Below, piece by piece: positions 1 to 5,840 of a stretch of 7,406 nucleotides of DNA (its first letter is position 1; every line of letters begins with the position of its first letter). The position numbers were made by a program, and so were the translations under genes. Source of the stretch: Gammaproteobacteria bacterium (GTDB lineage Bacteria > Pseudomonadota > Gammaproteobacteria > Pseudomonadales > Pseudomonadaceae); contig JAAZCO010000073.1 of the NCBI GenBank assembly GCA_012513235.1, forward strand, positions 1 to 7,406. Reading direction: 5' to 3'. Under the pieces are notes generated by a model. It was not told the origin of the DNA and did not search any database. It was given only the letters and a program-made list of their open reading frames with translations.

Positions 1-1
1 C

Positions 2-622
2 CAGCAAAATCAACAATCACCCTTTGTTTTGGCTTGCTCAGGCAGCTTATTAGCACGCTGGTTAATCCCACGCCTCGAGCGCTTACAGCATGACTTACCC
101 AATCTTCGTTTACAGGTGATTACCAACACCGGAGATGACAATACCCTGCAACACTCCGATGCAGACGCCAGCTTGGTATTTTTAGACCAACCTTGCGCCG
201 ACAATATGCAGGTTTACCCATTAGATACGGAGCGGATTGGCCCAGTATTAAGCCCGCACTATCAACATGCCGCGGCACTACTCAATGCTTCACCAGCCGC
301 GCTTCTAAAAGAACCCTTGCTCTTTACTCGCTCTCGCCAACAAGCATGGCCACAGTGGGCGCAAGCGCAACAGTTAGCCAGCACTGAGTTGCATTACGCA
401 CAGGGCTTTGAGCACTTATATTACTTATTAGAGGCTGCAGTTGCTGGGCTGGGTGTAGCTATAGCACCTGAGCATCTCGTACGCAGTGACATTATGAGTG
501 GTCGCTTAATTGCACCTTGGGGTTTTGTGGAAACCTCAGCCAAGTTAGTACTACTGACGCGTAAAAACCAGCACCAACAGCGCCCACAACAACTCGCGCA
601 ATGGCTGATCAATAGCCTTTGA
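2..622 (+). CDS. LysR-type transcriptional regulator, C-terminal part (5' end off window)
   Basis: Partial gene, open in frame from base 2 to a TGA at 620-622, giving about 206 visible residues. It fits the effector-binding half of a LysR-type regulator. It starts in the first beta strand (FVLACSGSLLARWLIPRL), continues through a long first lobe, and has the second-lobe segment GLGVAIAPEHLV followed by SGRLIAPWGF, typical of the GcvA/AmpR-like branch. A full family member is about 300 residues, so the missing 90 or so residues would hold the winged helix-turn-helix. An in-frame TTG at 29 is internal, because conserved domain sequence continues upstream of it. It reads in the same direction as the small gene and the dehydrogenases downstream, so it could regulate them, but LysR regulators more often control a divergent gene and that side is not visible. 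Family call is confident; target and ligand are unknown. Confidence 0.88.
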   Translation, partial: QQNQQSPFVLACSGSLLARWLIPRLERLQHDLPNLRLQVITNTGDDNTLQHSDADASLVFLDQPCADNMQVYPLDTERIGPVLSPHYQHAAALLNASPAALLKEPLLFTRSRQQAWPQWAQAQQLASTELHYAQGFEHLYYLLEAAVAGLGVAIAPEHLVRSDIMSGRLIAPWGFVETSAKLVLLTRKNQHQQRPQQLAQWLINSL

Positions 623-643
623 TCGCCGAGTCAACACCGCCAG

Positions 644-668
644 CTGTTTTGCTCTATACTCAAAACAG
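644..668. repeat. 8-bp inverted repeat around a possible -10 element
   Basis: CTGTTTTG (644-651) and CAAAACAG (661-668) are perfect inverted arms around a 9-base centre containing TATACT (655-660), a good -10 hexamer. The only -35 candidate is TCAACA (631-636, 4 of 6, 18-base spacer). It lies 21 bases after the regulator's stop codon. It could be an operator for the downstream small gene or a weak hairpin at the end of the regulator transcript; no T-run follows it. Confidence 0.35.
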
Positions 669-709
669 ACTGCATTGACTTTTATCATGGGTCGGCAGTA
701 GGAGGTCTT

Positions 710-970
710 ATGCATATTTCAGCAAATGTATTCTCAGCGGGTTTATCCGCCATCAATAGCGGCCAAGAGCAACTCGCCAGCGCAGCACAAGCTATTGCGC
801 AACAATCCAGCAGTGCGCCAGCCGCTACTGCAGTACCGATGATCGACATCGGTAATTTAACTGAACAACTGCTCATGCTTGAACAAGCTAAACAAATGAG
901 TGAACTGGGTGCTCGTGTGATTTCTACTGCGGAAGAATCACTGGGTACCTTGATTGATATTCAAGCTTAA
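710..970 (+). CDS. Small protein with flagellar rod/hook C-terminal-like helix
   Basis: 86 residues, with a near-ideal ribosome binding site AGGAGGT (700-706) three bases before the ATG, so this is very likely a real gene. It begins MHISANVFSAGLSAINSGQ, which resembles the N-terminal helix of axial flagellar proteins (FlgB/C/E/G). It then has a low-complexity Ser/Ala/Gln/Pro linker (about residues 23-42) and ends in a helix, roughly residues 49-84, containing VISTAEESLGTLIDI, much like the C-terminal rod/hook motif of a long helix ending in TAD..L..L. The whole D1-D3 body of a rod protein is absent. Similar short proteins exist in pseudomonads, generally without a known function. No signal peptide, membrane segment or cysteine is seen. 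It stands alone between a regulator and a beta-oxidation gene, with no flagellar genes nearby. Gene confident; function unknown. Confidence 0.75.
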   Translation: MHISANVFSAGLSAINSGQEQLASAAQAIAQQSSSAPAATAVPMIDIGNLTEQLLMLEQAKQMSELGARVISTAEESLGTLIDIQA

Positions 971-1003
971 ATAAAATAAAAAAATAAAGTCATCGAGCAA
1001 CGC

Positions 1004-1032
1004 TTGACAAGAATACGATAGGGCCGTAACTT
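1004..1032 (+). promoter_or_regulatory. Candidate sigma-70 promoter for the first acyl-CoA dehydrogenase
   Basis: A perfect -35 TTGACA (1004-1009) is followed 17 bases later by TAACTT (1027-1032), a weak -10 matching 3 of 6 positions. An A-rich tract (971-989) lies upstream. Transcription would start near 1039 and leave a leader of about 115 bases. The exact -35 and its position relative to the operator support the call; the poor -10 limits it. Confidence 0.5.
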
Positions 1033-1048
1033 TCAAACAGTCGTTTGA
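1033..1048. promoter_or_regulatory. PsrA-type operator
   Basis: TCAAACAGTCGTTTGA is a palindrome with perfect 6-base arms and a 4-base centre. It matches the published PsrA recognition form G/C-AAAC-N(2-4)-GTTT-G/C of pseudomonads exactly. PsrA is a TetR-family repressor released by long-chain fatty acids or their CoA esters, and it controls beta-oxidation genes. The site begins immediately after the predicted -10 and covers the expected start point, a classic repressor position, and the gene downstream is an acyl-CoA dehydrogenase. Site match is seen directly; PsrA binding is inferred. Confidence 0.72.
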
Positions 1049-1118
1049 TTCATTTTTGTGTGCGCAACTTTTTACTGCGCTACTAAGAACAGGCCCACGC
1101 ATCTTGTTTAGGCCAACT

Positions 1119-1129
1119 TAATAATAAAG
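1119..1129 (+). promoter_or_regulatory. Possible Hfq/Crc (CA-motif) site in the first dehydrogenase leader
   Basis: TAATAATAAAG contains AATAATAA, which fits the AAnAAnAA motif bound by Hfq with Crc in pseudomonad catabolite repression. It lies 11 bases before the Shine-Dalgarno GAGGT (1141-1145). The identical 11-mer precedes the second dehydrogenase. The motif is short and AT-rich, so chance occurrence is possible. Confidence 0.4.
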
Positions 1130-1153
1130 TCTCCACTGTAGAGGTTAATAACC

Positions 1154-2959
1154 ATGGCTGAATATAAAGCCCCCTTGCGCGATATCCGTTTCGTTCGTGA
1201 TGAACTGTTAGGGTATCCAGAACACTACGCCAATCTGCCAGGCTGCGAAGATGCAACCCCAGATATGGTGAGCGCGATCCTTGAAGAAGGTGCTAAGTTC
1301 TGTGAAAACGTTATTGCTCCACTCAATCGTGTGGGTGACACAGAAGGTTGCACATGGTCTGCTCAAGGCGTGAAAACACCAACTGGCTTTAAAGAAGCTT
1401 ACCAGCAGTATGTTGAAGGTGGTTGGCCTAGCCTAGCTCATGATGTTGAGCACGGCGGTCAAGGTTTACCAGAGTCATTGGGTATTTCCATCAGTGAAAT
1501 GGTAGGTCAAGCCAACTGGTCATGGGGTATGTACCCTGGCCTGTCGCACGGCGCAATGAACACCTTGCATGCCCACGGTACTGCAGAGCAGCAAAAAACG
1601 TATTTGACCAAATTGGTCTCCGGTGAGTGGACAGGTACTATGTGCCTCACCGAAGCTCACTGTGGTACCGATCTAGGCATGCTGCGTACTAAAGCAGAGC
1701 CGCAAGAAGATGGCAGCTACAGCATCACAGGTACAAAAATCTTTATCTCTGCGGGTGAGCATGATTTCGCCGGCAACATTGTACATATTGTGATCGCACG
1801 TATTGTTGGCGCACCTGAAGGTACTAAAGGTATCTCACTGTTTATCGTACCTAAGTTCCTACCTAATGCTGACGGCAGTATCGGCGAGCGTAACGGTGTG
1901 CAGTGCGGTTCAATTGAACACAAAATGGGTATTCACGGTAACGCTACCTGCGTGATGAACTTTGATGGTGCTAAAGGCTTCTTAATTGGCCCAGAAAATA
2001 AAGGTTTGAACTGCATGTTCACCTTTATGAACACCGCGCGTATTGGTACAGCACTGCAAGGCTTAGCGCACTCTGAAGTCGCTTTCCAAGGTGGTATTGA
2101 GTACGCCCGTGACCGTTTACAAATGCGTTCACTCACCGGTGCTAAAGCGCCAGAAAAAGCCGCAGATCCAATTATCGTGCATCCTGATGTGCGTCGCATG
2201 CTACTAACGATGAAAGCCTTAACCGAAGGCAACCGTGCCATGCTGTATTTCGCAGCACAGCAAGTGGATATTATGCAACGCAGCACCGATGAAGATGCGC
2301 GCATCGCTGCAGACAGCATGCTGGCGTTCTTAACACCGATCGCTAAAGCATTTATGACCGAAGTAGGTTTTGAAGCAGCTAACCACGGTGTGCAGATCTA
2401 TGGTGGTCATGGCTATATCTCAGAGTGGGGCATGGAGCAAAACGTGCGTGATAGCCGTATCTCGATGCTGTATGAAGGTACCACTGGCATCCAAGCTCTG
2501 GACTTATTAGGCCGCAAAGTTCTTATGACTCAAGGTGAAACCCTGAAAGGCTTTACTAAAATTGTGCATAAGTTCTGCAAAACCAACGAAGGTAACGAAA
2601 CGCTACAAGAATTCGTTAAACCTTTGGCTGAACTGAACAAAGAATGGGCTGACGTCACCATGAAAGTGGGTATGGCAGCGATGAAAAACCGCGAAGAAGT
2701 CGGTGCAGCATCGGTGGATTACACCATGTATTGCGGCTACGCGTGTTTAGCATACTTCTGGGCGGATATTGCTCGTGTTGCAGCAGAAAAGCTAGCAGCA
2801 GGCACTGATGAAGAAGCCTTCTATAAAGCTAAACTGCAAACTGCACGCTTCTACTATGCACGTTTGCTACCGCGTACCCGCACTCACTTAGCAGCAATGC
2901 TTTCAGGTGCTGATAACCTGATGGATATGGCTGAAGAAGATTTTGCACTGAGCTACTAA
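1154..2959 (+). CDS. Acyl-CoA dehydrogenase, 601 residues (FadE-type), first of a tandem pair
   Basis: FAD enzyme that introduces the trans-2 double bond into fatty acyl-CoA, the first step of beta-oxidation, passing electrons to electron-transfer flavoprotein. It has the architecture of the 590-610-residue bacterial subfamily: short N-terminal extension MAEYKAPLRDIRFVRDELL, helical N domain (about 40-158), beta-barrel FAD domain opening with MCLTEAHCGTDLG (163-175), helical C domain (about 285-450), and an extra C-terminal helical domain (about 460-590). YGGHGYI is at 416-422. The catalytic base is inferred as Glu441 in LYEGTTGIQALDLLGRK, aligned with the YEGT glutamate of medium-chain enzymes. 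The start is ATG 1154, with GAGGT eight bases upstream. A PsrA-type operator precedes it and a terminator follows it, so it is probably monocistronic. By eye it shares about half its residues with the next gene. P. aeruginosa has a comparable adjacent set (PA0506-PA0508, recalled from memory). Chain-length preference, or aryl-acyl versus aliphatic substrate, cannot be read from the sequence. Confidence 0.95.
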   Translation: MAEYKAPLRDIRFVRDELLGYPEHYANLPGCEDATPDMVSAILEEGAKFCENVIAPLNRVGDTEGCTWSAQGVKTPTGFKEAYQQYVEGGWPSLAHDVEHGGQGLPESLGISISEMVGQANWSWGMYPGLSHGAMNTLHAHGTAEQQKTYLTKLVSGEWTGTMCLTEAHCGTDLGMLRTKAEPQEDGSYSITGTKIFISAGEHDFAGNIVHIVIARIVGAPEGTKGISLFIVPKFLPNADGSIGERNGVQCGSIEHKMGIHGNATCVMNFDGAKGFLIGPENKGLNCMFTFMNTARIGTALQGLAHSEVAFQGGIEYARDRLQMRSLTGAKAPEKAADPIIVHPDVRRMLLTMKALTEGNRAMLYFAAQQVDIMQRSTDEDARIAADSMLAFLTPIAKAFMTEVGFEAANHGVQIYGGHGYISEWGMEQNVRDSRISMLYEGTTGIQALDLLGRKVLMTQGETLKGFTKIVHKFCKTNEGNETLQEFVKPLAELNKEWADVTMKVGMAAMKNREEVGAASVDYTMYCGYACLAYFWADIARVAAEKLAAGTDEEAFYKAKLQTARFYYARLLPRTRTHLAAMLSGADNLMDMAEEDFALSY

Positions 2960-2987
2960 GCGTTCTATGTAACTGATGCTAGACCAC

Positions 2988-3039
2988 AACCCGCTAATAA
3001 AGTGACCTGTTCAGGCGCAACTTATTAGCGGGTTTTTTT
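2988..3039 (+). terminator. Rho-independent terminator after the first dehydrogenase
   Basis: AACCCGCTAATAA (2988-3000) pairs perfectly over 13 bases with TTATTAGCGGGTT (3022-3034), and a run of seven T ends at 3039. The 21-base loop is long but contains a small nested hairpin, CCT/AGG (3006-3015). It lies 29 bases after the stop codon and separates the two dehydrogenase transcripts. Confidence 0.88.
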
Positions 3040-3072
3040 ATGACTTTTACTAGAACCTTTCAGTCATAAAAA
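3035..3072. repeat. 11-bp AT-rich inverted repeat abutting the terminator
   Basis: TTTTTATGACT (3035-3045) and AGTCATAAAAA (3062-3072) are perfect inverted arms around a 16-base loop. The left arm shares the T-run of the preceding terminator, so the two structures overlap. It may be a backup hairpin or a regulator binding site upstream of the second dehydrogenase. Confidence 0.45.
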
Positions 3073-3173
3073 GAGCCTATTAGTTTTAAAAGTTTATTAA
3101 TGTAGACTCAAATTTCAACATTTTTGACCCACTGATTGCCTAATGTTGTGTCACTGCACAGCAGAGCTTGCGC
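3073..3173. other. Upstream region of the second dehydrogenase, no confident promoter
   Basis: A promoter is expected here because a strong terminator precedes it. TTGACC (3124-3129) is a good -35, but there is no acceptable -10 at 16-18 bases; TAATGT (3141-3146) is too close at 11. No PsrA-type palindrome is present, unlike upstream of the first dehydrogenase. Confidence 0.4.
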
Positions 3174-3184
3174 TAATAATAAAG
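3174..3184 (+). promoter_or_regulatory. Possible Hfq/Crc (CA-motif) site overlapping the second dehydrogenase RBS
   Basis: TAATAATAAAG runs directly into the Shine-Dalgarno AGAGGA (3183-3188). AATAATAA (3175-3182) matches AAnAAnAA. This is the usual position for Hfq/Crc translational repression, closer than in the first dehydrogenase. The same 11-mer upstream of both paralogues could also be a remnant of their duplication or a simple AU-rich enhancer. Confidence 0.45.
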
Positions 3185-3195
3185 AGGAATGCCAC

Positions 3196-4974
3196 ATGGC
3201 CGACTACCAAGCACCTTTACGTGATATGAGTTTTGTACTCAACGAAGTGTTCGAAGCAGGTAAGCTTTGGGCGCAATTACCTGCACTTGCAGACACTGTG
3301 GATAACGAAACAGCGACCGCTATTTTAGAAGAAGCAGGCAAAGTAGCAGCCGGTTCAATTGCCCCGACTAACCGTAGCGGTGATGAGGAAGGCTGTACCT
3401 GGACTGACGGTGCAGTGACAACTCCGCAAGGCTTTATTGAAGCTTATAACACCTACGCTGAAGGCGGCTGGGTCGGTGTCGGTGGCGACCCACAATTTGG
3501 CGGTATGGGTATGCCTAAAATGATCACTGCGCAAATTGAAGAGATGATCAACTCAGCCAACTTATCTTTTGGCTTGTATCCCATGCTCACAGCTGGCGCT
3601 TGCTTATCCATTCATGCGCACGCCAGTGCCGAACTGAAAGAAAAATACTTACCCAATATGTATTCAGGTACTTGGGCCGGCTCCATGTGCTTGACTGAAC
3701 CGCACGCAGGTACTGACTTAGGCATCATTCGCACTAAAGCAGAACCTCAAGCCGACGGCAGCTACAAAATTAGCGGCACAAAAATATTTATCACCGGTGG
3801 CGAGCACGACCTGACTGAGAATATTATCCACTTAGTGCTGGCTAAGCTGCCTGATGCGCCAGCAGGTGCTAAAGGTATTTCCCTGTTTCTAGTACCTAAA
3901 GTACTGGTCAATGATGACGGTTCACTTGGCGAGCGCAATAGCCTGTCGTGCGGCTCTATTGAGCACAAAATGGGTATTCAAGGTTCGGCGACCTGCGTGA
4001 TGAACTTTGATAGTGCTACAGGCTATATTATTGATGCGCCCAACAAAGGCTTAGCGGCGATGTTCACTATGATGAACTATGAGCGCCTCGGGGTCGGTAT
4101 TCAAGGTTTAGCTTTAGGTGAGCGCTCCTATCAAAGTGCCATAGAATACGCTAAAGACCGTATTCAAAGCCGTGCTCCAACTGGCGTAGTTGCCCCAGAT
4201 AAACAAGCAGATCCACTGATTGTGCATCCGGATGTACGTCGTATGCTATTGACCATGAAAGCGCTAAACGAAGGAGGGCGCGCGTTCTCCAGTTATGTGG
4301 CGATGCAGTTGGATATCGCTAAATACAGTGAAGACGCGACAGCACGCCAAGGCGCTGACGAACTGGTAGCCTTGCTTACCCCCATTGCTAAAGCTTTTTT
4401 AACTGACGTAGGTTTAGAATCCACCATTCATGGTCAGCAGATCTTTGGCGGGCATGGTTATATTCGTGAGTGGGGTCAAGAGCAACTGATTCGTGATTGC
4501 CGTATTACGCAAATCTACGAAGGTACCAACGGTATCCAATCTCTAGACTTAGCAGGCCGTAAAATTGTTGCCAATGGTGGGGCGTTTTATCAGCACTTTG
4601 CCGATGAAGTGAAAAGTTTTATTGCTGCAGCTAAACAAGATTTAGCTGAATTCACCACACCACTGCAAGCTGCCATTGAAAATCTTGATGAACTAACCGC
4701 ATGGTTAATTGCCCAAGCAAAAACCAACCCTAATGAAATTGGTGCGGCCTCAGTTGAGTATTTGCAAGTCTTTGGTTACACCGCTTATGCCTATATGTGG
4801 GCGTTAATGGCTCGTGCAGCACAAGGTAAAGAGCAAGAAGATGATTTCTATGCCAGTAAAATGGGCACAGCTCGCTTCTTTTTTGCACGCTTACTGCCAC
4901 GTATCCACTCATTAAGCAGTGCGGTAAAGGCTGGTAGCGAATCACTCTATTTATTAGATGCAGAGCAGTTTTAA
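3196..4974 (+). CDS. Acyl-CoA dehydrogenase, 592 residues (FadE-type), second of a tandem pair
   Basis: Same reaction and fold as its upstream paralogue: FAD-dependent oxidation of acyl-CoA, with electrons to ETF. The start chosen is ATG 3196, seven bases after AGAGGA. The protein then begins MADYQAPLRDMSFVLNEV, aligning with the paralogue; an earlier in-frame TTG at 3136 would add 20 residues unlike the family. MCLTEPHAGTDLG opens the FAD domain at residue 164, and the catalytic Glu442 is inferred in IYEGTNGIQSLDLAGRK. HPDVRRMLLTMKAL and FGGHGYIREWG are shared almost unchanged with the first enzyme. Segments near the active site differ: MMNYERLGVGIQG here against FMNTARIGTALQG there, and EPHAG against EAHCG, so substrate range probably differs. 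The C-terminal domain diverges most. Its transcript looks separate (terminator upstream, no PsrA box). The exact substrate is not determined. Confidence 0.95.
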   Translation: MADYQAPLRDMSFVLNEVFEAGKLWAQLPALADTVDNETATAILEEAGKVAAGSIAPTNRSGDEEGCTWTDGAVTTPQGFIEAYNTYAEGGWVGVGGDPQFGGMGMPKMITAQIEEMINSANLSFGLYPMLTAGACLSIHAHASAELKEKYLPNMYSGTWAGSMCLTEPHAGTDLGIIRTKAEPQADGSYKISGTKIFITGGEHDLTENIIHLVLAKLPDAPAGAKGISLFLVPKVLVNDDGSLGERNSLSCGSIEHKMGIQGSATCVMNFDSATGYIIDAPNKGLAAMFTMMNYERLGVGIQGLALGERSYQSAIEYAKDRIQSRAPTGVVAPDKQADPLIVHPDVRRMLLTMKALNEGGRAFSSYVAMQLDIAKYSEDATARQGADELVALLTPIAKAFLTDVGLESTIHGQQIFGGHGYIREWGQEQLIRDCRITQIYEGTNGIQSLDLAGRKIVANGGAFYQHFADEVKSFIAAAKQDLAEFTTPLQAAIENLDELTAWLIAQAKTNPNEIGAASVEYLQVFGYTAYAYMWALMARAAQGKEQEDDFYASKMGTARFFFARLLPRIHSLSSAVKAGSESLYLLDAEQF

Positions 4975-4992
4975 TCTCAGCCCAATTGATAG

Positions 4993-5014
4993 CGTGTAAG
5001 CAAATGCTTACACG
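4993..5014. repeat. 10-bp perfect palindrome with AA centre
   Basis: CGTGTAAGCA and TGCTTACACG flank AA, 18 bases after the second dehydrogenase's stop codon. A two-base loop is too tight, so as RNA it would form 9 pairs with a four-base loop. No T-run follows, so it is more likely an mRNA 3'-end stabiliser or a protein-binding site than a terminator. Confidence 0.5.
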
Positions 5015-5016
5015 TC

Positions 5017-5044
5017 ATGTAGTCATTGGCTGACTGCACTACAT
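5017..5044. repeat. 7-bp inverted repeat with alternative inner pairing
   Basis: ATGTAGT (5017-5023) pairs with ACTACAT (5038-5044). Within it, AGTCA (5021-5025) can instead pair with TGACT (5031-5035). The two pairings exclude each other. It directly follows the 4993-5014 palindrome. Confidence 0.35.
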
Positions 5045-5159
5045 AAATATCACACGTACAATAACCGTAATGGATCAGCAATGGATTGCATCTAGTCGTA
5101 ACGGATATATGACTAAGGCCAAGATGGCCAGTAGCAAGGATGTTAGGAGACAGTCTGCA
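5045..5159. other. Non-coding gap between converging genes; possible small RNA
   Basis: No reading frame is convincing here. TACAAT (5057-5062) is a 5-of-6 match to a -10 hexamer, but no good -35 precedes it. Near-duplicate CGTAATGGAT and CGTAACGGAT, and a small GGCCA/TGGCC palindrome (5117-5129), are present. A real terminator ends the region, so a transcript of about 115 bases starting near 5069 is possible but weakly supported. Confidence 0.2.
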
Positions 5160-5187
5160 AACCCCGCTTCGGCGGGGTTATTAATTT
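5160..5187. terminator. TTCG-loop terminator between converging genes
   Basis: AACCCCGC (5160-5167), TTCG loop, GCGGGGTT (5172-5179), then TTATTAATTT. The C(UUCG)G tetraloop makes the hairpin very stable. The better T-rich tail is on the plus side, serving transcription from the second dehydrogenase or a small RNA. On the minus side it lies 22 bases past the msrA stop with only a short T-run, so it may act both ways. Confidence 0.78.
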
Positions 5188-5201
5188 CTACCCCCTAGAA
5201 A
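5185..5201. repeat. 6-bp inverted repeat at the msrA 3' end
   Basis: TTTCTA (5185-5190) and TAGAAA (5196-5201) flank CCCCC, one base from where the msrA stop codon begins. The C5 tract could compete for the G4 of the neighbouring terminator stem. Short, so it may be chance. Confidence 0.25.
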
Positions 5202-5819
5202 CTAATACATCACACCAGTCCCTCGTAAACCGCAGTACCCATTCGGGTTACGCTCTAAATATTGTTGATGCACAGTTTCGGCATAATAGAATGTCGGCGC
5301 TATTTCTATATCTGTTGTAATAGGTGCACCACCGGCAGCCGTTAAGCGCGCCTGATAATGTGTGCAACTGGCCTGCGCTTCAGCTAAATGCTGCTGATCC
5401 ATACAATAAATAGCTGAACGATACTGACTGCCCATATCATTACCTTGACGCATACCTTGTGTTGGGTCATGTGATTGCCAAAACACCTGTAATAACTGTG
5501 CAAAACTGATTTCTACTGGATCAAACACCACCAATACGGCTTCTGTATGCCCTGTAGTTCCACTACATACCTGTGGATAAGTTGGATGAACTGTATGCCC
5601 ACCCGCGTAACCTACTGCAGTGACATAAACACCTTCTTGCTGCCAGAAGCGCCGCTCAGCTCCCCAAAAACAACCCATCGCAAATAACGCGTACTGATAA
5701 TTTTCAGGGAAGGGTGGATATAAAGAACGCCCAGATAATAGGTGCTCAGCACCACCAGCAATAGCTTCATCTGCAGTTGCTGCAACAAATAGACTTGAAT
5801 CAATCGTTTTTTTTTGCAT
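5202..5819 (-). CDS. msrA: Peptide methionine (S)-S-oxide reductase MsrA
   Basis: Reduces the S epimer of methionine sulfoxide, free or in protein, back to methionine; the oxidised enzyme is recycled by thioredoxin. The signature MGCFWGAERRFW places the catalytic Cys at residue 50, followed by the usual Phe-Trp and Glu55. GYAGG, CSGTTGHTEAV, NDMGSQYRSAIY and NPNGYCGLRGTGV are all family segments. Cys196 in GYCG fits the first resolving cysteine. The E. coli enzyme has a second resolving Cys in GVCLP; here the chain ends GVMY, so that cysteine is missing. The start chosen is ATG 5819 (205 residues, MQKKTIDSSLF); an in-frame GTG three codons upstream lies in the likely ribosome-binding region, which is weak (GGGTGG). 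Codons 2-5 contain nine consecutive A. The N-terminal extension of about 40 residues before the core is usual in pseudomonads. Divergent from hemE, sharing a control region with an FNR/ANR box. Confidence 0.95.
   Translation of the reverse strand: MQKKTIDSSLFVAATADEAIAGGAEHLLSGRSLYPPFPENYQYALFAMGCFWGAERRFWQQEGVYVTAVGYAGGHTVHPTYPQVCSGTTGHTEAVLVVFDPVEISFAQLLQVFWQSHDPTQGMRQGNDMGSQYRSAIYCMDQQHLAEAQASCTHYQARLTAAGGAPITTDIEIAPTFYYAETVHQQYLERNPNGYCGLRGTGVMY
5572..5580 (-). other. DnaA box inside msrA
   Basis: TTATCCACA on the minus strand, an exact DnaA consensus, lies in codons for YPQ of msrA. Taken alone it is easily coincidental coding sequence; it is listed because two more exact copies occur at 7120 and 7155. 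Confidence 0.3.
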
Positions 5820-5840
5820 GCCTACCACCCTTGTTCATAT

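Noticed and set aside
1933..2319. 128-codon minus-strand reading frame inside the first dehydrogenase
   Set aside because: It lies wholly opposite a strongly conserved gene, has no ribosome binding site and resembles no family; it is a codon-bias shadow. The same holds for the other reading frames opposite the dehydrogenases and hemE.
3124..3146. TTGACC with TAATGT as a promoter for the second dehydrogenase
   Set aside because: An 11-base spacer is far too short for sigma-70, and no alternative -10 fits.
3136..3195. In-frame TTG start adding 20 residues to the second dehydrogenase
   Set aside because: The added residues do not resemble the family, while ATG 3196 has AGAGGA at good spacing and aligns with the paralogue's N-terminus.
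3824..3832. TTATCCACT, a near DnaA box in the second dehydrogenase
   Set aside because: One mismatch from consensus and explained by coding sequence.
4993..5014. Palindrome considered as the terminator of the second dehydrogenase
   Set aside because: No T-run follows it; the C(UUCG)G hairpin at 5160-5179 is the real terminator candidate.
5820..5828. GTG start for msrA three codons upstream
   Set aside because: It sits within the likely ribosome-binding stretch of the ATG at 5819, and a GTG is less likely when an ATG follows so closely. The difference is only three residues.
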